A stretch of DNA of 64,000 nucleotides from Citrobacter sp. On2M (GCF_018035235.1 NZ_WPCV01000005.1:496001-560000); one strand, 5' to 3'. Positions 38,073 to 48,137 are shown, numbered from the stretch's first letter. Made by a program: numbers and translations. The notes: generated by a model from the letters alone, not told the origin.

Positions 38073-38846
38073 ATGTCAGTACCTTTACTTCTGACTTTAC
38101 TGGCAGGTGCCGCTACGTTTATTGGCGCATTTCTCGGTGTGTTAGGGCAAAAGCCCTCCAACCGCGTTCTCGCCTTTTCTTTAGGCTTCGCCGCCGGGAT
38201 AATGTTACTGATCTCCCTGATGGAGATGCTACCCGCCGCTCTGGCTGCTGAAGGCATGTCCCCAGTTTTGGGCTACGGGATGTTTATCTTTGGCTTGCTG
38301 GGCTATTTTGGCCTGGATCGTCTATTGCCACACGCCCACCCTCAGGATCTGGTACAGAAAACAAAGCAACCTCTACCCAGCTCCATTAAACGTACCGCTA
38401 TTTTACTTACGCTCGGCATTAGCCTGCACAATTTCCCGGAAGGGATTGCGACTTTTGTTACCGCCAGCAGCAACCTCGAACTGGGGTTTGGCATTGCGCT
38501 TGCTGTCGCATTACATAATATACCTGAAGGTTTAGCCGTTGCCGGGCCCGTTTATGCCGCCACGGGTTCAAAACGTACCGCGATATTCTGGGCCGGGATC
38601 TCGGGAATGGCGGAAATACTGGGCGGCGTGCTGGCGTGGTTAATTCTTGGTAGTCTGATTTCACCGGTGGTAATGGCGGCAATAATGGCGGCGGTCGCCG
38701 GAATCATGGTGGCGCTGTCAGTCGATGAATTGATGCCACTGGCAAAAGAGATCGACCCAAATAATAATCCCAGCTATGGGGTCCTGTGCGGAATGTCGGT
38801 GATGGGGTTAAGTCTCGTCATCCTCCAGTCCATGGGAATCGGATAA
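38073..38846 (+). CDS. zupT: zinc transporter ZupT
   Basis: 257 aa from the ATG at 38073, the E. coli length. A TTG two codons earlier (38067) has better spacing to AAGGAG (6 nt against 12), so the true start could be there. ZIP-family inner-membrane importer for Zn2+ and other divalent metals with 8 helices; the metal sites are '[10 protein letters not shown]' and '[10 protein letters not shown]'. The His-rich loop ('PHAHPQD') is at about 92-98. Confidence 0.96.
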   Translation: MSVPLLLTLLAGAATFIGAFLGVLGQKPSNRVLAFSLGFAAGIMLLISLMEMLPAALAAEGMSPVLGYGMFIFGLLGYFGLDRLLPHAHPQDLVQKTKQPLPSSIKRTAILLTLGISLHNFPEGIATFVTASSNLELGFGIALAVALHNIPEGLAVAGPVYAATGSKRTAIFWAGISGMAEILGGVLAWLILGSLISPVVMAAIMAAVAGIMVALSVDELMPLAKEIDPNNNPSYGVLCGMSVMGLSLVILQSMGIG

Positions 38847-38854
38847 TCCAGAGG

Positions 38855-38887
38855 GCGGATGCCACCCTGCTATTTTACAGCATCCGC
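38855..38887. repeat. palindrome after zupT
   Basis: GCGGATGC (38855-38862) and GCATCCGC (38880-38887) form an 8-bp stem with a 17-nt loop, REP-like, between zupT and the converging small gene. Confidence 0.55.
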
Positions 38888-38911
38888 TCATCCATAGCAG
38901 AACGTGAAGGA

Positions 38912-39088
38912 CTATTCCTGTTCCTTAATCACGCTGTTATCTTCTCCAGAACGACGGAAGAGTTTGTTTCGTGCCTCAAGCAATGCGTCTCTGTCCTGTC
39001 GGAATGCCCGACAATAACGCTTCATATGGCAATAATAACCCAATGCAACGAGTGCAATTAATACGATCCAATACCAGGCAATAAACAT
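38912..39088 (-). CDS. small single-span membrane protein
   Basis: 58 aa from the ATG at 39088, which has AAGGGT at ~7 nt; the open frame reaches 39115. Residues 3-20 are hydrophobic with three tryptophans or tyrosines ('FIAWYWIVLIALVALGYY'), then a basic, charged cytoplasmic-type tail ('HMKRYCRAFRQDRDALLEA'). Not recognised. It lies at the edge of an AT-rich accessory stretch. Confidence 0.55.
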   Translation of the reverse strand: MFIAWYWIVLIALVALGYYCHMKRYCRAFRQDRDALLEARNKLFRRSGEDNSVIKEQE

Positions 39089-39485
39089 TCTTTTACCCTT
39101 AACATTTAACATCATTAAACATTTAACGTTAAAATTTTACATAAGCTTATTCTGACATACCCCTATAGTGGCATATTTCAGAAACAAATATATGATTTCG
39201 ATCATATAAACCAGCAGCTATGCCAATAGCGAAAACAGTTATAAAAAATAAAACTCTGTCGACGAGATCACACTAAGCAATAATAAACATTGTCCTTAAA
39301 ATACCTCACTCATACTATCCAGAAAACAATAAAAATTAGATCTTGTAAAATAATACACTTCATCAATATTTATATACCCATAATAAAAGTGACATCAGTA
39401 GTACCTTTTTCATTTTTAGCCATACCTTAAAAACATAATATATTCATTGAGATTATTTTTATAGGTAATATAAGGAGATATATCC
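39089..39485. other. AT-rich intergenic region, 397 bp
   Basis: No ORF of note and no RNA recognised. The stretch is strikingly AT-rich and contains many AT-tracts, a likely H-NS-bound region. The end has TTATTTTTATAGGTAATATA and an AAGGAGATAT RBS that served the assT remnant. Confidence 0.6.
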
Positions 39486-41003
39486 ATGTTTAGGCAATAT
39501 CGAAAAACACTTCTCGCAGGCACTCTGGCACTGACGTTTAGATTAACTGTTGGAAATTCCTTTGCCGCGGGTTTTCAATCCGCCAACCCGCAGGGAATCT
39601 GGGCGCAATAGTCGTTGATCTTTATGGAAACGCCCCACTTACCGCACTGGTTGAATTAGACAGTCACGTTATTTCAGATGTTAAAGTCACCGTTCATGGC
39701 AAAGGCGAGAAAGGAGTTCCTGTTACTTATACTGTTGGCAAAGAATCATTAGCAACCTATGACGGCGTGCCTATTTTTGGTCTTTATCAAAAGTTTGCTA
39801 ATAAGGTCACCGTTGAATATAAAGAAAATGGCAAAGCCATGAAGGATGATTATGTGGTGCAAACGTCCGCCATCGTTAATCACTACATGGATAATAGTTC
39901 TGTTTCCGATTTACAGCAAACGAAAGTTATTAAGGTAGCGCCTGGTTTTAAAGATCGTCTCTATCTGGTGAATACCCATATCTTCACGGCACAAGGGGCG
40001 GAATTCCACTGGCATGGCGAAAAAGATAAAAATGCCGGCATTCTGGATGCGGGTCCTGCGGGCGGGCATTACCCTTTGACATTGCCCCCTTCACCTTTAT
40101 CGTCGATACGGAAGGTGAATATCGTTGGTGGCTGGATCAAGATACCTTTTACAATGGCCATGACATGGATATCAATAAGCGCGGTTACTTGATGGGTATC
40201 CGGGAAACGCCGCGCGTCGCATGAATCGCTCGAAACAATCAACGACACCATGTTGCTTCGCGCGGGCAAACGCGATTATCGCAAAGAAGATGGCATCCAT
40301 GTGCAAACTATCCGCGATCAGATAATTGAAGTAGACAAGTCAGGTCGTGTGGTTGACGTATGGGATCTGACAAAAATACTTGATCCGATGCGTGATGCGC
40401 TTCTGGGTGCACTGGACGCAAGCGCGGTAGCGTCAACGTTGACCTCGCTCATGCCGGTCAACAGGCGAAACTGGAGCCAGATACTCCTTACGGTGACGCC
40501 CTCGGAGTGGGTGCGGGTCGTAACTGGCGCATGTTAACTCCATTGCCTATGATGCCAAAGATGACTCCATTATTATCTCTTCCCGCCATCAGGGCGTCGT
40601 CAAAATCGGTCGCGATAAACAGGTGAAATGGATCCTCGCTCCGTCGAAAGGCTGGAATAAGGCGCTGGCAAGCAAGCTGTTAAAACCGATTGATAGTAAA
40701 GGCAATGCGCTAAAATGTGACGAAAACGGCAAGTGTGAAAACACCGATTTCGATTTTACTTATACACAGCACACCGCATGGCTCTCGAGCAAAGGAACAT
40801 TAACCATCTTTGACAACGGCGATGGTCGTGGGCTCGAACAACCGGCATTGCCGACGATGAAATACTCTCGTTTCGTCGAATATAAAGTTGACGAGAAAAA
40901 AGGTACCGTTCAGCAAATCTGGGAATACGGCAAAGAGCGCAGTTACGATTTCTATAGTCCCATCACCTCGGTTATCGAATATCAGAAAGACCGTGACACT
41001 ATG
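39486..41003 (+). pseudogene. assT: arylsulfate sulfotransferase assT, decayed
   Basis: All three frames in turn match E. coli AssT (periplasmic PAPS-independent aryl sulfotransferase) as I recall. The start 'MFRQYRKTLLAGTLAL' is a signal peptide; the frame ends at TAG (39609). Lesions read by hand: shift near 39587, shift near 40070, loss of ~35 codons with a shift near 40212, shift near 40432, 1-nt loss near 40527, and truncation near 41003 that removes the last ~75 codons. Pieces such as 'DGVPIFGLYQKFANKVTVE' and 'NGDGRGLEQPALPTMKYS' remain. Not functional. Confidence 0.92.
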
Positions 41004-41176
41004 GTACGCAAACGTGATTTATCGATCTATACCAACAGTCTGAAGGCTGGTATCTGCTTCCACCGTGGCATTTTATGAACATGGCACAGGCTTGCTTACT
41101 GACCTTTGGCCTATGTTTGCTACTGTTGGTGATAATGAGCTGTGCCTGGGCTTTAAAAATGACCAGAATCAAATAA
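41004..41176 (+). pseudogene. dsbI: 3' remnant of dsbI fused to the assT remnant
   Basis: In the frame ending at TAA 41174-41176, the sequence reads '[20 protein letters not shown]' and then '[19 protein letters not shown]', matching the C-terminus of DsbI, the DsbL-specific inner-membrane quinone reductase, as I recall it. A TGA at the start replaces a Trp codon. dsbL and ~190 codons of dsbI are missing, so a single deletion probably joined assT to dsbI. Confidence 0.88.
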
Positions 41177-41612
41177 TTAGAATGCTAATACTAAAGCAGA
41201 GGTCTGCATCCAGACTTCTGCTTTTCTCACATTAGCTATACAATTCAATTGGTATTCCCCCTTTCGAATTAAAAACATTCCAAATTTATCTTCTCTTAAC
41301 ATCAATGATAATTTTTCCATATTGATATATTCTGATTTTAAGAAAAATAGTGCATTCAGCTCACAGTTTTAAAGAAATATCTTTCTGCTTCTGGTACAAG
41401 AAAACATAATAAAACCTCACACATTCCGATTTTTAGCACTAAAGCAAATATAATATTAAATTTATATATATTTAAATTTAATTAGTGGCGGGGCAAATTC
41501 TGAATTCAGTGCAAGCACGAACATCCAGGGAATACCTGATGATATAATTTTAAAAAAAGCGGCGTGCTTTGACTTGTATATCAAGGATATTTTCACCACT
41601 AAAGGAATGTAT
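41177..41612. other. AT-rich region upstream of the fimbrial operon, 436 bp
   Basis: Apart from the terminator at 41195-41226 it contains no gene that I can support. It is very AT-rich. Arms TTAAATTTA (41456-41464) and TAAATTTAA (41473-41481) form an AT palindrome ~130 bp upstream of the pilin gene. A promoter for the fimbrial operon must lie here, but I cannot fix its -35/-10. No fimS-like long inverted repeats or recombinase are seen. Confidence 0.6.
41195..41226 (+). terminator. intrinsic terminator of the former assT-dsbL-dsbI operon
   Basis: AGCAGAGGTCTG (41195-41206) pairs with CAGACTTCTGCT (41211-41222) with one G-U pair, followed by a TTTTC tract. It lies 18 nt after the dsbI remnant stop and survives intact. 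Confidence 0.85.
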
Positions 41613-42176
41613 ATGAAATCAGTAAATAAGGCGTTATTGGCTCTTACTATTGCCACATTAACCTCCAGCTATGCCTTCGCCGATGTTGACGGCGGTAGCG
41701 GCAAAATCACCTTCACCGGTACCGTTATCAACGCGCCATGCGCTATTCAACCTGACGATATTGATAAGCAGGTCGAATTGGGTGAAGTGCCTGCCTCCTA
41801 CATTAATACTAACGGGCATTCTGATGCGGTAGATTCAAGCCTGCATTTGATCAATTGCAATCTGCCAAACTCGAACAATGGCAGCGACGTACCCGTGAGT
41901 AAAGTCGAAGTCACCTTCAACAGCGACAGCGTTACAACGGAAGACACCAGCCTGTTGAGCAATACCTTCGCCAGCGGCGCGCAGAATGTTGGCGTACGTC
42001 TGTTGGACAAATCAAGTACAAATATTACTCTGGGAACAGCCAAAAGCATTGATTTAATCTCCACCTCCGCAACCCAAATCCTTCCCTTTATGGCCTATAT
42101 GCAAAAAATTGGCTCAACGGATGTCACCGTAGGTGCTGTCGCCGCAACGGCAACCTACAGACTCACTTATAAGTAG
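41613..42176 (+). CDS. ygiL: fimbrial major subunit (YgiL type)
   Basis: 187 aa from the ATG at 41613, with AAAGGA 6 nt upstream; an in-frame TTG at 41574 is rejected. The signal peptide ends 'SSYAFA'. Chaperone-usher pilin: conserved Cys pair in 'NAPCAIQPDD' and 'LINCNLP', a Gly-rich N-terminal strand, and the C-terminal 'TATYRLTYK' with penultimate Tyr for donor-strand exchange. First gene of an operon with usher, chaperone and tip protein. Confidence 0.85.
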   Translation: MKSVNKALLALTIATLTSSYAFADVDGGSGKITFTGTVINAPCAIQPDDIDKQVELGEVPASYINTNGHSDAVDSSLHLINCNLPNSNNGSDVPVSKVEVTFNSDSVTTEDTSLLSNTFASGAQNVGVRLLDKSSTNITLGTAKSIDLISTSATQILPFMAYMQKIGSTDVTVGAVAATATYRLTYK

Positions 42177-42243
42177 TCACGCAATGGTGGCCGGATGGCC
42201 ACCATTTAACACTTGTAACGCTTGGGTATAGGTAAGGATTGCC

Positions 42244-44691
42244 ATGAATACCTGCAAGATTGCGGCCTGCGGATGTGGGTTGCTGTTGTCATTTTCAGCT
42301 ATGGCCGTCGAATTCAACCTGAACGTGCTGGATAAATCCATGCGTAACAGTGTTGATCTCTCGCTATTAAAAGATGATTCCGCAATAGCGCCAGGGAGCT
42401 ACTTTGTTACCGTCGCTGTGAATAAAAACCAAATATCATCAGGCCGCCAGTTGACCTGGAAAAAACATGGCGAGAGCGTTGCCGTCTGTATTCCTTCTGA
42501 CCTCGCCAGGCAACTGGGGTTGAAAGAAAAGATTTTAAATTCACTGCCAGTACACCACGATTGCATAGATTTTGCCGAATACAACGATATTGCCTTCAAC
42601 TTAGATATGGCAAATCAACGCCTGGATATCAGTGTCCCCCAGGTTTTATTGGCATGGAAGTCAGAAAGCTGGATGCCCCCCTCAAGCTGGGATCATGGTG
42701 TGAACGGTCTGCTGTTCGACTACAACCTATTCGCCAGCACCTATCGCCCCGACACAGGTGGAAGCACAGAAAATCTAAACTCCTATGGCACCGCGGGCCT
42801 GAACATGGGTGCCTGGCGCTTACGCAGCGATTATCAGGTCAGCCAAAATCGCAGCGACGAAAATATCCAAACGACGCGAAGTATTTCGCGTACCTATCTT
42901 TTTCGCCCCCTCCCTACAATAGGAGCGAAACTCACGCTGGGCGAGACAGATTTAAGCTCCAATATCTTTGATGGCTTTTCCTATAATGGCGCATCTCTGG
43001 CCAGCGACGACCGTATGCTGCCGTGGGAATTACGTGGTTATGCCCCACAAATCAGCGGCATCGCGCAAACCAATGCCACAGTCACCGTTAGCCATTCCGG
43101 TCGCGTAATTTATCAAACCAAAGTTGCCCCTGGTCCCTTTGTTATTACCGATCTCAATCAATCGGTACAGGGAACGCTGGACGTGAAAATCACCGAAGAA
43201 GACGGCCGAACCAATACATTTCAGGTTTCTGCAGCCTCCACACCTTTCCTGACCCGCGAAGGGCAAGTTCGCTACAAAATCGCCGCGGGTCGTGCACGCC
43301 CGGACATCTCGCATCACGTGATTGATGACTCCTTCGTGAGTAGCGAAGCTTCATGGGGAATGCTGTCGAACACATCTCTCTATGGCGGGATCCTCGCTGC
43401 GGGCAACGATTATCGCTCAGCGGCAGTGGGTATTGGACAAAACATGCTTTGGCTGGGCGCGCTCTCATTTGACGTTACGCACTCCCGCAGTACTTTCGAG
43501 GACGGTCATGAAGAAAGTGGTCTCAGCTATCGTCTGAACTACAGTAAACGTTTTGATGCAACGAACAGCCAGATCTCACTCGCCGCCTACCGTTTTTCCG
43601 AACGTGAATTTCATAGTTATGCCAACTTTGTCGCCCATCAGTACAATGAAGCTGATACTCAGGACGAAAAGCAGACCGTAAGCATCGCCTTCAATCAGCC
43701 AATTGATCCTCTGCAGATGAATCTGTACGTCAGCGCACTGCGTCAGCAATGGTGGGATGGCGACAGCTCCACTACCGCATCGGTTACCGCCGGGTTTAAT
43801 TTCGATATTGGCGACTGGAAAGGTTTATCACTGTCAACATCCTTCAGCACAACGCACTACGAGGAGAGTGATAACGATAAGCAAGTTTACGTTTCGCTCT
43901 CCGCTCCCTTCGACTTTGGTCGACGGTTGAATTATGACATGCGTAACAGTAGCAATACGACTAACACGCTCTCATGGAATGATTCATCCGATCCGTATAA
44001 TACCTGGGGCGTATCCGCAGGAACCGCAGCCGACAGGCCACATAACGGCGCGCAATTCAGAGGCAACTACCAGCATGTCACCCCCGCTGGCGAACTACAG
44101 TTCTCCGGAAGCTACGCGGCCAGCGACTATACTTCCGCCAGCGCAAGCTGGAGCGGTTCAATGACCGCAACAGGCAGCGGCATCGCGTTGCATCGTCGTA
44201 GCTTTGGCAATGAGCCCAGGGTCATGGTCGGGGCCGATGGCGTGGCCGACATTCCTGTACAGGGAGATAGCAACCGCACCAACAGTTTGGGCTATGCGGT
44301 GGTGCCAATGGTTTCCAGCTACCAGCCCTCAACCATCGCGGTCAATATGAACGATCTGCCTGACGGCGTGACCGTTGATGAAACGATCACCCGCCAAACC
44401 TGGACCGAAGGTGCCATTGGCTACAAAGGGCTGATATCCCGCGCTGGCAAAAATATTACCGTCGGCATCAGAATGGAAAATGGCGACTTCCCGCCGCTCG
44501 GCGCGATCGTGCGGCAGATTGAAAGCAATACCGAAGTGGGAATGGTCAGCGAAGATGGCCATGCGTGGCTTGGTGGTGTCGACAGTAGGCAGCAATTTAC
44601 CGTGCAGTGGGGTGACAAACAGACCTGCACCATCGCATTACCGGACTCGCTGGATATCTCCATGCAAGGTCTTATTTTACCTTGTCATTAA
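42244..44691 (+). CDS. yqiG: fimbrial outer-membrane usher (YqiG type)
   Basis: 815 aa. PapC/FimD family; the usher receives chaperone-subunit complexes and secretes the fimbria through a 24-strand beta-barrel. Signal peptide to 'FSAMAVEF', N-terminal domain ('FNLNVLDKSMRNSVDLSLL'), plug, barrel and two C-terminal domains ('TEGAIGYKGLISRAGKNI'), ending in 'CTIALPDSLDI'. AAGGA precedes the ATG. Full length, no breaks. Confidence 0.92.
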   Translation: MNTCKIAACGCGLLLSFSAMAVEFNLNVLDKSMRNSVDLSLLKDDSAIAPGSYFVTVAVNKNQISSGRQLTWKKHGESVAVCIPSDLARQLGLKEKILNSLPVHHDCIDFAEYNDIAFNLDMANQRLDISVPQVLLAWKSESWMPPSSWDHGVNGLLFDYNLFASTYRPDTGGSTENLNSYGTAGLNMGAWRLRSDYQVSQNRSDENIQTTRSISRTYLFRPLPTIGAKLTLGETDLSSNIFDGFSYNGASLASDDRMLPWELRGYAPQISGIAQTNATVTVSHSGRVIYQTKVAPGPFVITDLNQSVQGTLDVKITEEDGRTNTFQVSAASTPFLTREGQVRYKIAAGRARPDISHHVIDDSFVSSEASWGMLSNTSLYGGILAAGNDYRSAAVGIGQNMLWLGALSFDVTHSRSTFEDGHEESGLSYRLNYSKRFDATNSQISLAAYRFSEREFHSYANFVAHQYNEADTQDEKQTVSIAFNQPIDPLQMNLYVSALRQQWWDGDSSTTASVTAGFNFDIGDWKGLSLSTSFSTTHYEESDNDKQVYVSLSAPFDFGRRLNYDMRNSSNTTNTLSWNDSSDPYNTWGVSAGTAADRPHNGAQFRGNYQHVTPAGELQFSGSYAASDYTSASASWSGSMTATGSGIALHRRSFGNEPRVMVGADGVADIPVQGDSNRTNSLGYAVVPMVSSYQPSTIAVNMNDLPDGVTVDETITRQTWTEGAIGYKGLISRAGKNITVGIRMENGDFPPLGAIVRQIESNTEVGMVSEDGHAWLGGVDSRQQFTVQWGDKQTCTIALPDSLDISMQGLILPCH

Positions 44692-44704
44692 TTAAGGATG
44701 AAAA

Positions 44705-45436
44705 ATGACATTATTCAAAGGATTAACAATAGTACTACTCGCCTTATCACTCACCTGCCAGGCGGCAATTCAGCCCGACAGAACGCGGATAATATTTAAC
44801 GGCAACGAAAAAGCCAGCAGCCTGAAGCTCGAAAATCAGAGCAAGCAGTTGCCTTATCTGGCTTACTCATGGATTGAAGATGAAAAAGGAAATAAAGATG
44901 ACACCTTTTTAGTTGCTCTACCACCAATCCAGCGGTTAAATCCCGGCGCAATTTCACAAGTGAGGATCGTTAAGCAGGATAAAGCGCGTTCACTGCCTCA
45001 GGATCGGGAATCGTTGTTTTATTTTAATGTCCGGGAAATTCCACCTGAGCCAGAAAATAAAGGTAGCAATGCCGTAGTACAAATGGCATTGCAATCCCGC
45101 ATGAAATTGTTCTGGCGACCCGCGGCATTAAAGAAAAAACCGGGAGTCGAAGTCGAACATCAGCTTAAAATAAGTCAGCAGGGAAATACGCTGTTGGTCA
45201 ATAATCCTACCGCCTACTACATTACGTTGGCTTTTTTTGGCAAAGACAGCAAAAGCCAATTGTCGGGCTTTAGCAGTAAGATGATTCCCCCTTTTTCCTC
45301 TGTCACATTAAATGCCGGCGGTTATAACGGAAATACATTCGCACTGGGATATATGGATGATTATGGCGGACTGCGCATGCTGAACGTGAAATGCTATGGT
45401 CAGTGCGATCTTATCGTGCCGGAGGCCAGAAAATGA
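44705..45436 (+). CDS. yqiH: periplasmic fimbrial chaperone (YqiH type)
   Basis: 243 aa. PapD-like chaperone with two Ig domains. The signal peptide ends near 'SLTCQA'; family landmarks are '[20 protein letters not shown]', '[13 protein letters not shown]', 'PPIQRLNPG' and '[11 protein letters not shown]'. It holds subunits before delivery to the usher. It is 13 nt downstream of the usher and its stop overlaps the start of the next gene by ATGA. Confidence 0.92.
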   Translation: MTLFKGLTIVLLALSLTCQAAIQPDRTRIIFNGNEKASSLKLENQSKQLPYLAYSWIEDEKGNKDDTFLVALPPIQRLNPGAISQVRIVKQDKARSLPQDRESLFYFNVREIPPEPENKGSNAVVQMALQSRMKLFWRPAALKKKPGVEVEHQLKISQQGNTLLVNNPTAYYITLAFFGKDSKSQLSGFSSKMIPPFSSVTLNAGGYNGNTFALGYMDDYGGLRMLNVKCYGQCDLIVPEARK

Positions 45437-46506
45437 TCCGCACGCTACGGTTATTTCTGTTGTTAATATTCATCGCTATCCCTTTTCGTTCCGCGCTGGC
45501 GGTTCACTGCTATCTGGGAGCCTCCGGTGGTCCTGTTGAAGGTTATACCGCTATCGAGCCGTTTGCAGTCCCTAACAACGCTAAACCCGGGGACAAAATC
45601 TGGGAAAGCAACGATATAAAAATCCCCGTCTACTGCGATAACGCAACCTCCGAAAATGCTTATAGCAGCGAAAACGTCTACGCATGGGTAAACCCCTACA
45701 CCTCAGTCAACGATACCTATTATCAACTGGGCGTCACCTATGAAGGCATTGATTATGACGCCACGCAAGGTGCGGTCAGCATTGATACGCACCAGTGCAT
45801 TGATAATCAGAAGCTTAAGATCTATACCCCAGCGCAAATCAGAGCCAGTGGTTGGGAGCACTACCTTTGCTCAGGAAACGCGGACGATACGCACTACTCG
45901 AGAACGTTTGTGGCCCGTATGCGTCTGTACGTAAAAATCATATCCATGCCTCCCCACGACTACACCAGCAGTATCGGCGATTATATTCTGGTGCAGTTTG
46001 ATGGCGTTGGCGGTATTAACGTTAGCCCGGATGCTGCCAATCTCAAATATCATGTTACGGGATTAGATCAAATCCGCGTACTGGACTGCAGCGTAAAATT
46101 CAACATTTTTCCGGAAAACCAAACCATCGATTTTGGCACCTTTAATAATATGGAAATTAACGCCAAAACCTTGACCAAAAGCTTTTCCATTAAGACAACC
46201 AAGAATCAGGGTGCAGAAAGCGGGTGTACCGACACGTTTAAAGTTTCGTCCTCATTTTATACGACAGAAGAATTGGCTGAGGATGATAAATCGTTAAGAA
46301 TCGGTAATGGTTTGCAGTTAAAAATACGCAATATGGAAGATAATACCTTATCCACCTTTAACGCATACTCTGAATATGCCGAGTTTGACACAGAATTACT
46401 GACCAGAGAGAAAAGCTATCAGGCTGAATTAAGTCAGGTCACCGGCGACACCGTGAAGACTGGGCCATTTGAAACAGTAGTTTTATTTAAAATTAACTAC
46501 AACTAA
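45433..46506 (+). CDS. yqiI: fimbrial tip adhesin (YqiI type)
   Basis: 357 aa from the ATG overlapping the chaperone stop. Signal peptide to '[11 protein letters not shown]', an N-terminal receptor-binding-type domain ('[11 protein letters not shown]', '[11 protein letters not shown]') and a C-terminal pilin domain ending 'VVLFKINYN' for donor-strand exchange. These phrases match K-12 YqiI as I recall, so it is the orthologue. The ligand is unknown. A terminator follows. Confidence 0.88.
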   Translation: MIRTLRLFLLLIFIAIPFRSALAVHCYLGASGGPVEGYTAIEPFAVPNNAKPGDKIWESNDIKIPVYCDNATSENAYSSENVYAWVNPYTSVNDTYYQLGVTYEGIDYDATQGAVSIDTHQCIDNQKLKIYTPAQIRASGWEHYLCSGNADDTHYSRTFVARMRLYVKIISMPPHDYTSSIGDYILVQFDGVGGINVSPDAANLKYHVTGLDQIRVLDCSVKFNIFPENQTIDFGTFNNMEINAKTLTKSFSIKTTKNQGAESGCTDTFKVSSSFYTTEELAEDDKSLRIGNGLQLKIRNMEDNTLSTFNAYSEYAEFDTELLTREKSYQAELSQVTGDTVKTGPFETVVLFKINYN

Positions 46507-46511
46507 GCGTA

Positions 46512-46541
46512 AAAAAGCCGATGGCGTTGCATCGGCTTTTT
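46512..46541. terminator. bidirectional intrinsic terminator between yqiI and ribB
   Basis: AAAAAGCCGATG (46512-46523) and CATCGGCTTTTT (46530-46541) form a 12-bp stem with A and T runs at its ends, so it works in both directions for yqiI and the converging ribB. Confidence 0.9.
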
Positions 46542-46566
46542 GCTATTTCACCAGTTCGTCTTACAA

Positions 46567-47220
46567 TTAGCTGGCTTTACGCTCGTGCGCTTGACGATAA
46601 GCCACTAAATCTTCGATAGTGACTACAGCCATATTGTGCTTGCCGGCAAACTCAATGCACTGTGGCGCACGCGCCATGGTGCCATCATCATTAGTCAATT
46701 CGCACAGCACACCTGCCGGTTTAAACCCTGCCAGCGTCATCAGGTCGATGGTCGCTTCAGTATGACCACCGCGGGTTAACACGCCACCAGCCTGAGCACG
46801 CAGCGGGAACACGTGCCCCGGACGGTTCAGGTCGGACGGTTTTGCACCCTCTTTAACTGCCGCGCGAACCGTTGTAACACGGTCTGCAGCGGAAACGCCG
46901 GTGGTCACGCCTTCAGCGGCTTCAATGGTCACGGTAAAGCCGGTACCGTAAGCACTGGTGTTATTTTCAACCATCATTGGCAGATCGAGCTGTTTACGGC
47001 GGTCTTCGGTGATGCACAGGCAAACAATACCGCTTCCGTGACGGATGGTCAGCGCCATCTGTTCAACGGTCATGGTCTCTGCCGGGAAAATCATATCGCC
47101 TTCGTTTTCACGATCTTCGTCGTCAAGCACCATCACACCGCGTCCTTCACGCAGCGCAGACAGCGCATGTTCAACACGTTCGAAAGGCGTACCAAAAGAG
47201 GAAAGTAGCGTCTGATTCAT
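46567..47220 (-). CDS. ribB: 3,4-dihydroxy-2-butanone 4-phosphate synthase
   Basis: 217 aa, full length. RibB converts ribulose 5-phosphate to the four-carbon unit of riboflavin with release of formate. Active-site motifs are '[11 protein letters not shown]', 'RHGSGIVCL', '[11 protein letters not shown]' and '[10 protein letters not shown]'. It is controlled by the FMN riboswitch in its 5' leader. Confidence 0.98.
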   Translation of the reverse strand: MNQTLLSSFGTPFERVEHALSALREGRGVMVLDDEDRENEGDMIFPAETMTVEQMALTIRHGSGIVCLCITEDRRKQLDLPMMVENNTSAYGTGFTVTIEAAEGVTTGVSAADRVTTVRAAVKEGAKPSDLNRPGHVFPLRAQAGGVLTRGGHTEATIDLMTLAGFKPAGVLCELTNDDGTMARAPQCIEFAGKHNMAVVTIEDLVAYRQAHERKAS

Positions 47221-47325
47221 GGTAAAAAAACCTCACTAAAATTATGGTTACCAGAATCAGGGCAGTCTTAGGAGTACCGTCTAAGCGGCAAAAAATAACG
47301 TGAGCGGGTCCATGCCCGACTGGAT

Positions 47326-47473
47326 CGTTACTCTCTCCCATCCGGACTTTAACCGTCGGCCCCGGAATTACACCGGATCTGCTGACCTTTGAGTTTGCAC
47401 TCAAAGCGCTCGCGGGCTTTCAACATCAGTTGATTTACCGCCGGTGGGGAATTTCGCCCCGCCCTGAGAATAA
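47326..47473 (-). promoter_or_regulatory. FMN riboswitch (RFN element) of ribB
   Basis: The minus strand carries the RFN core: 'AGGGCGGGGCGAAATTCC', 'CACCGGCGGTAAATC', 'AGCCCGCGAGCG', 'GGTCAGCAGATCCGGTG', 'CCGGGGCCGACGGTTA' and 'AGTCCGGATGGGAGAG', in order. It lies ~105 nt upstream of ribB. Downstream a CGGG...CCCG hairpin followed by TTTTTT near 47290-47318 may be part of the expression platform. FMN is expected to shut off ribB. Confidence 0.95.
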
Positions 47474-47607
47474 GCGCGTTAACTATAACGCTATTGATTA
47501 CCTTCATCAACGCCTTTGCTCGGCTTAGCTTCACACAATTCTGGTTTATGCTTGTGCCAGTTCGCACTACAATATGCAGCAACACGTACCAGTTCAGGGA
47601 AACCACA

Positions 47608-47904
47608 ATGATTGACCCGAAAAAAATTGAGCAGATTGCTCGTCAGGTTCATGAGTCGATGCCGAAAGGGATCCGCGAGTTTGGCGAAGACGTTGAGAAG
47701 AAAATTCGTCAAACGCTTCAGTCACAGCTGACCCGTCTGGATCTGGTAAGCCGTGAAGAGTTTGATGTACAGACTCAGGTTTTGCTGCGTACCCGTGAAA
47801 AGCTGGCGCTGCTTGAGCAACGTCTGACCGAGCTGGAATCGCGTGAAACAACGGCAGAAACTAAGCCTGCCCCCGCGATCCCGTCAGTCGATCCGCAAGA
47901 GTAA
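47608..47904 (+). CDS. ubiK: ubiquinone biosynthesis accessory factor UbiK
   Basis: 98 aa from the ATG at 47608; the open frame extends to 47494 but the family begins '[16 protein letters not shown]'. UbiK (YqiC) helps assemble the Ubi metabolon with UbiJ and is needed for aerobic ubiquinone synthesis. It is a membrane-fusogenic coiled-coil (residues ~50-82, '[11 protein letters not shown]') that trimerises. Divergent from ribB. Confidence 0.95.
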   Translation: MIDPKKIEQIARQVHESMPKGIREFGEDVEKKIRQTLQSQLTRLDLVSREEFDVQTQVLLRTREKLALLEQRLTELESRETTAETKPAPAIPSVDPQE

Positions 47905-47912
47905 AAACGACA

Positions 47913-47933
47913 ACGGGCCGCAAGGCCCGTTTT
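47913..47933. terminator. intrinsic terminator after ubiK
   Basis: ACGGGCC (47913-47919) pairs with GGCCCGT (47924-47930) around GCAA, followed by TTT. On the other strand a T run also follows, so it can end the converging glgS. Confidence 0.85.
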
Positions 47934-47936
47934 CTG

Positions 47937-48137
47937 TTAGTGTTCCAGTTCCAGCTTCCTGGCCTCCGTCGCCTGCTGGCAGTACAGCGCATAGCGTTTG
48001 CAAAACCAGCTACGGTGTTCTTCATCCATATTCCCAGTTATCGCCTGGATATCAACGGGATGGCCCTCAGCCTGCATCCTGGCAAAACTGCGGGCCAGGA
48101 AATCGAAATTGTTCATTGAATACATACTACTGTTCAT
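47937..48137 (-). CDS. glgS: surface composition regulator GlgS
   Basis: 66 aa from the ATG at 48137, chosen because GGAGG lies 8 nt upstream; an ATG two codons upstream is too close. Small helical protein ('[17 protein letters not shown]', '[19 protein letters not shown]') that in E. coli is RpoS-dependent and affects glycogen, motility and exopolysaccharide. It stands alone, divergent from yqiJ. Confidence 0.94.
   Translation of the reverse strand: MNSSMYSMNNFDFLARSFARMQAEGHPVDIQAITGNMDEEHRSWFCKRYALYCQQATEARKLELEH

Noticed and set aside
39486-41003. assT frames as separate small genes
   Set aside because: Consecutive frames match successive parts of one protein, and they lack their own RBS, so this is one pseudogene.
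41177-41612. fimS-like phase-variation switch upstream of the fimbrial operon
   Set aside because: Only a 9-bp AT-rich inverted repeat is found, with no long terminal repeats and no recombinase gene in the window.
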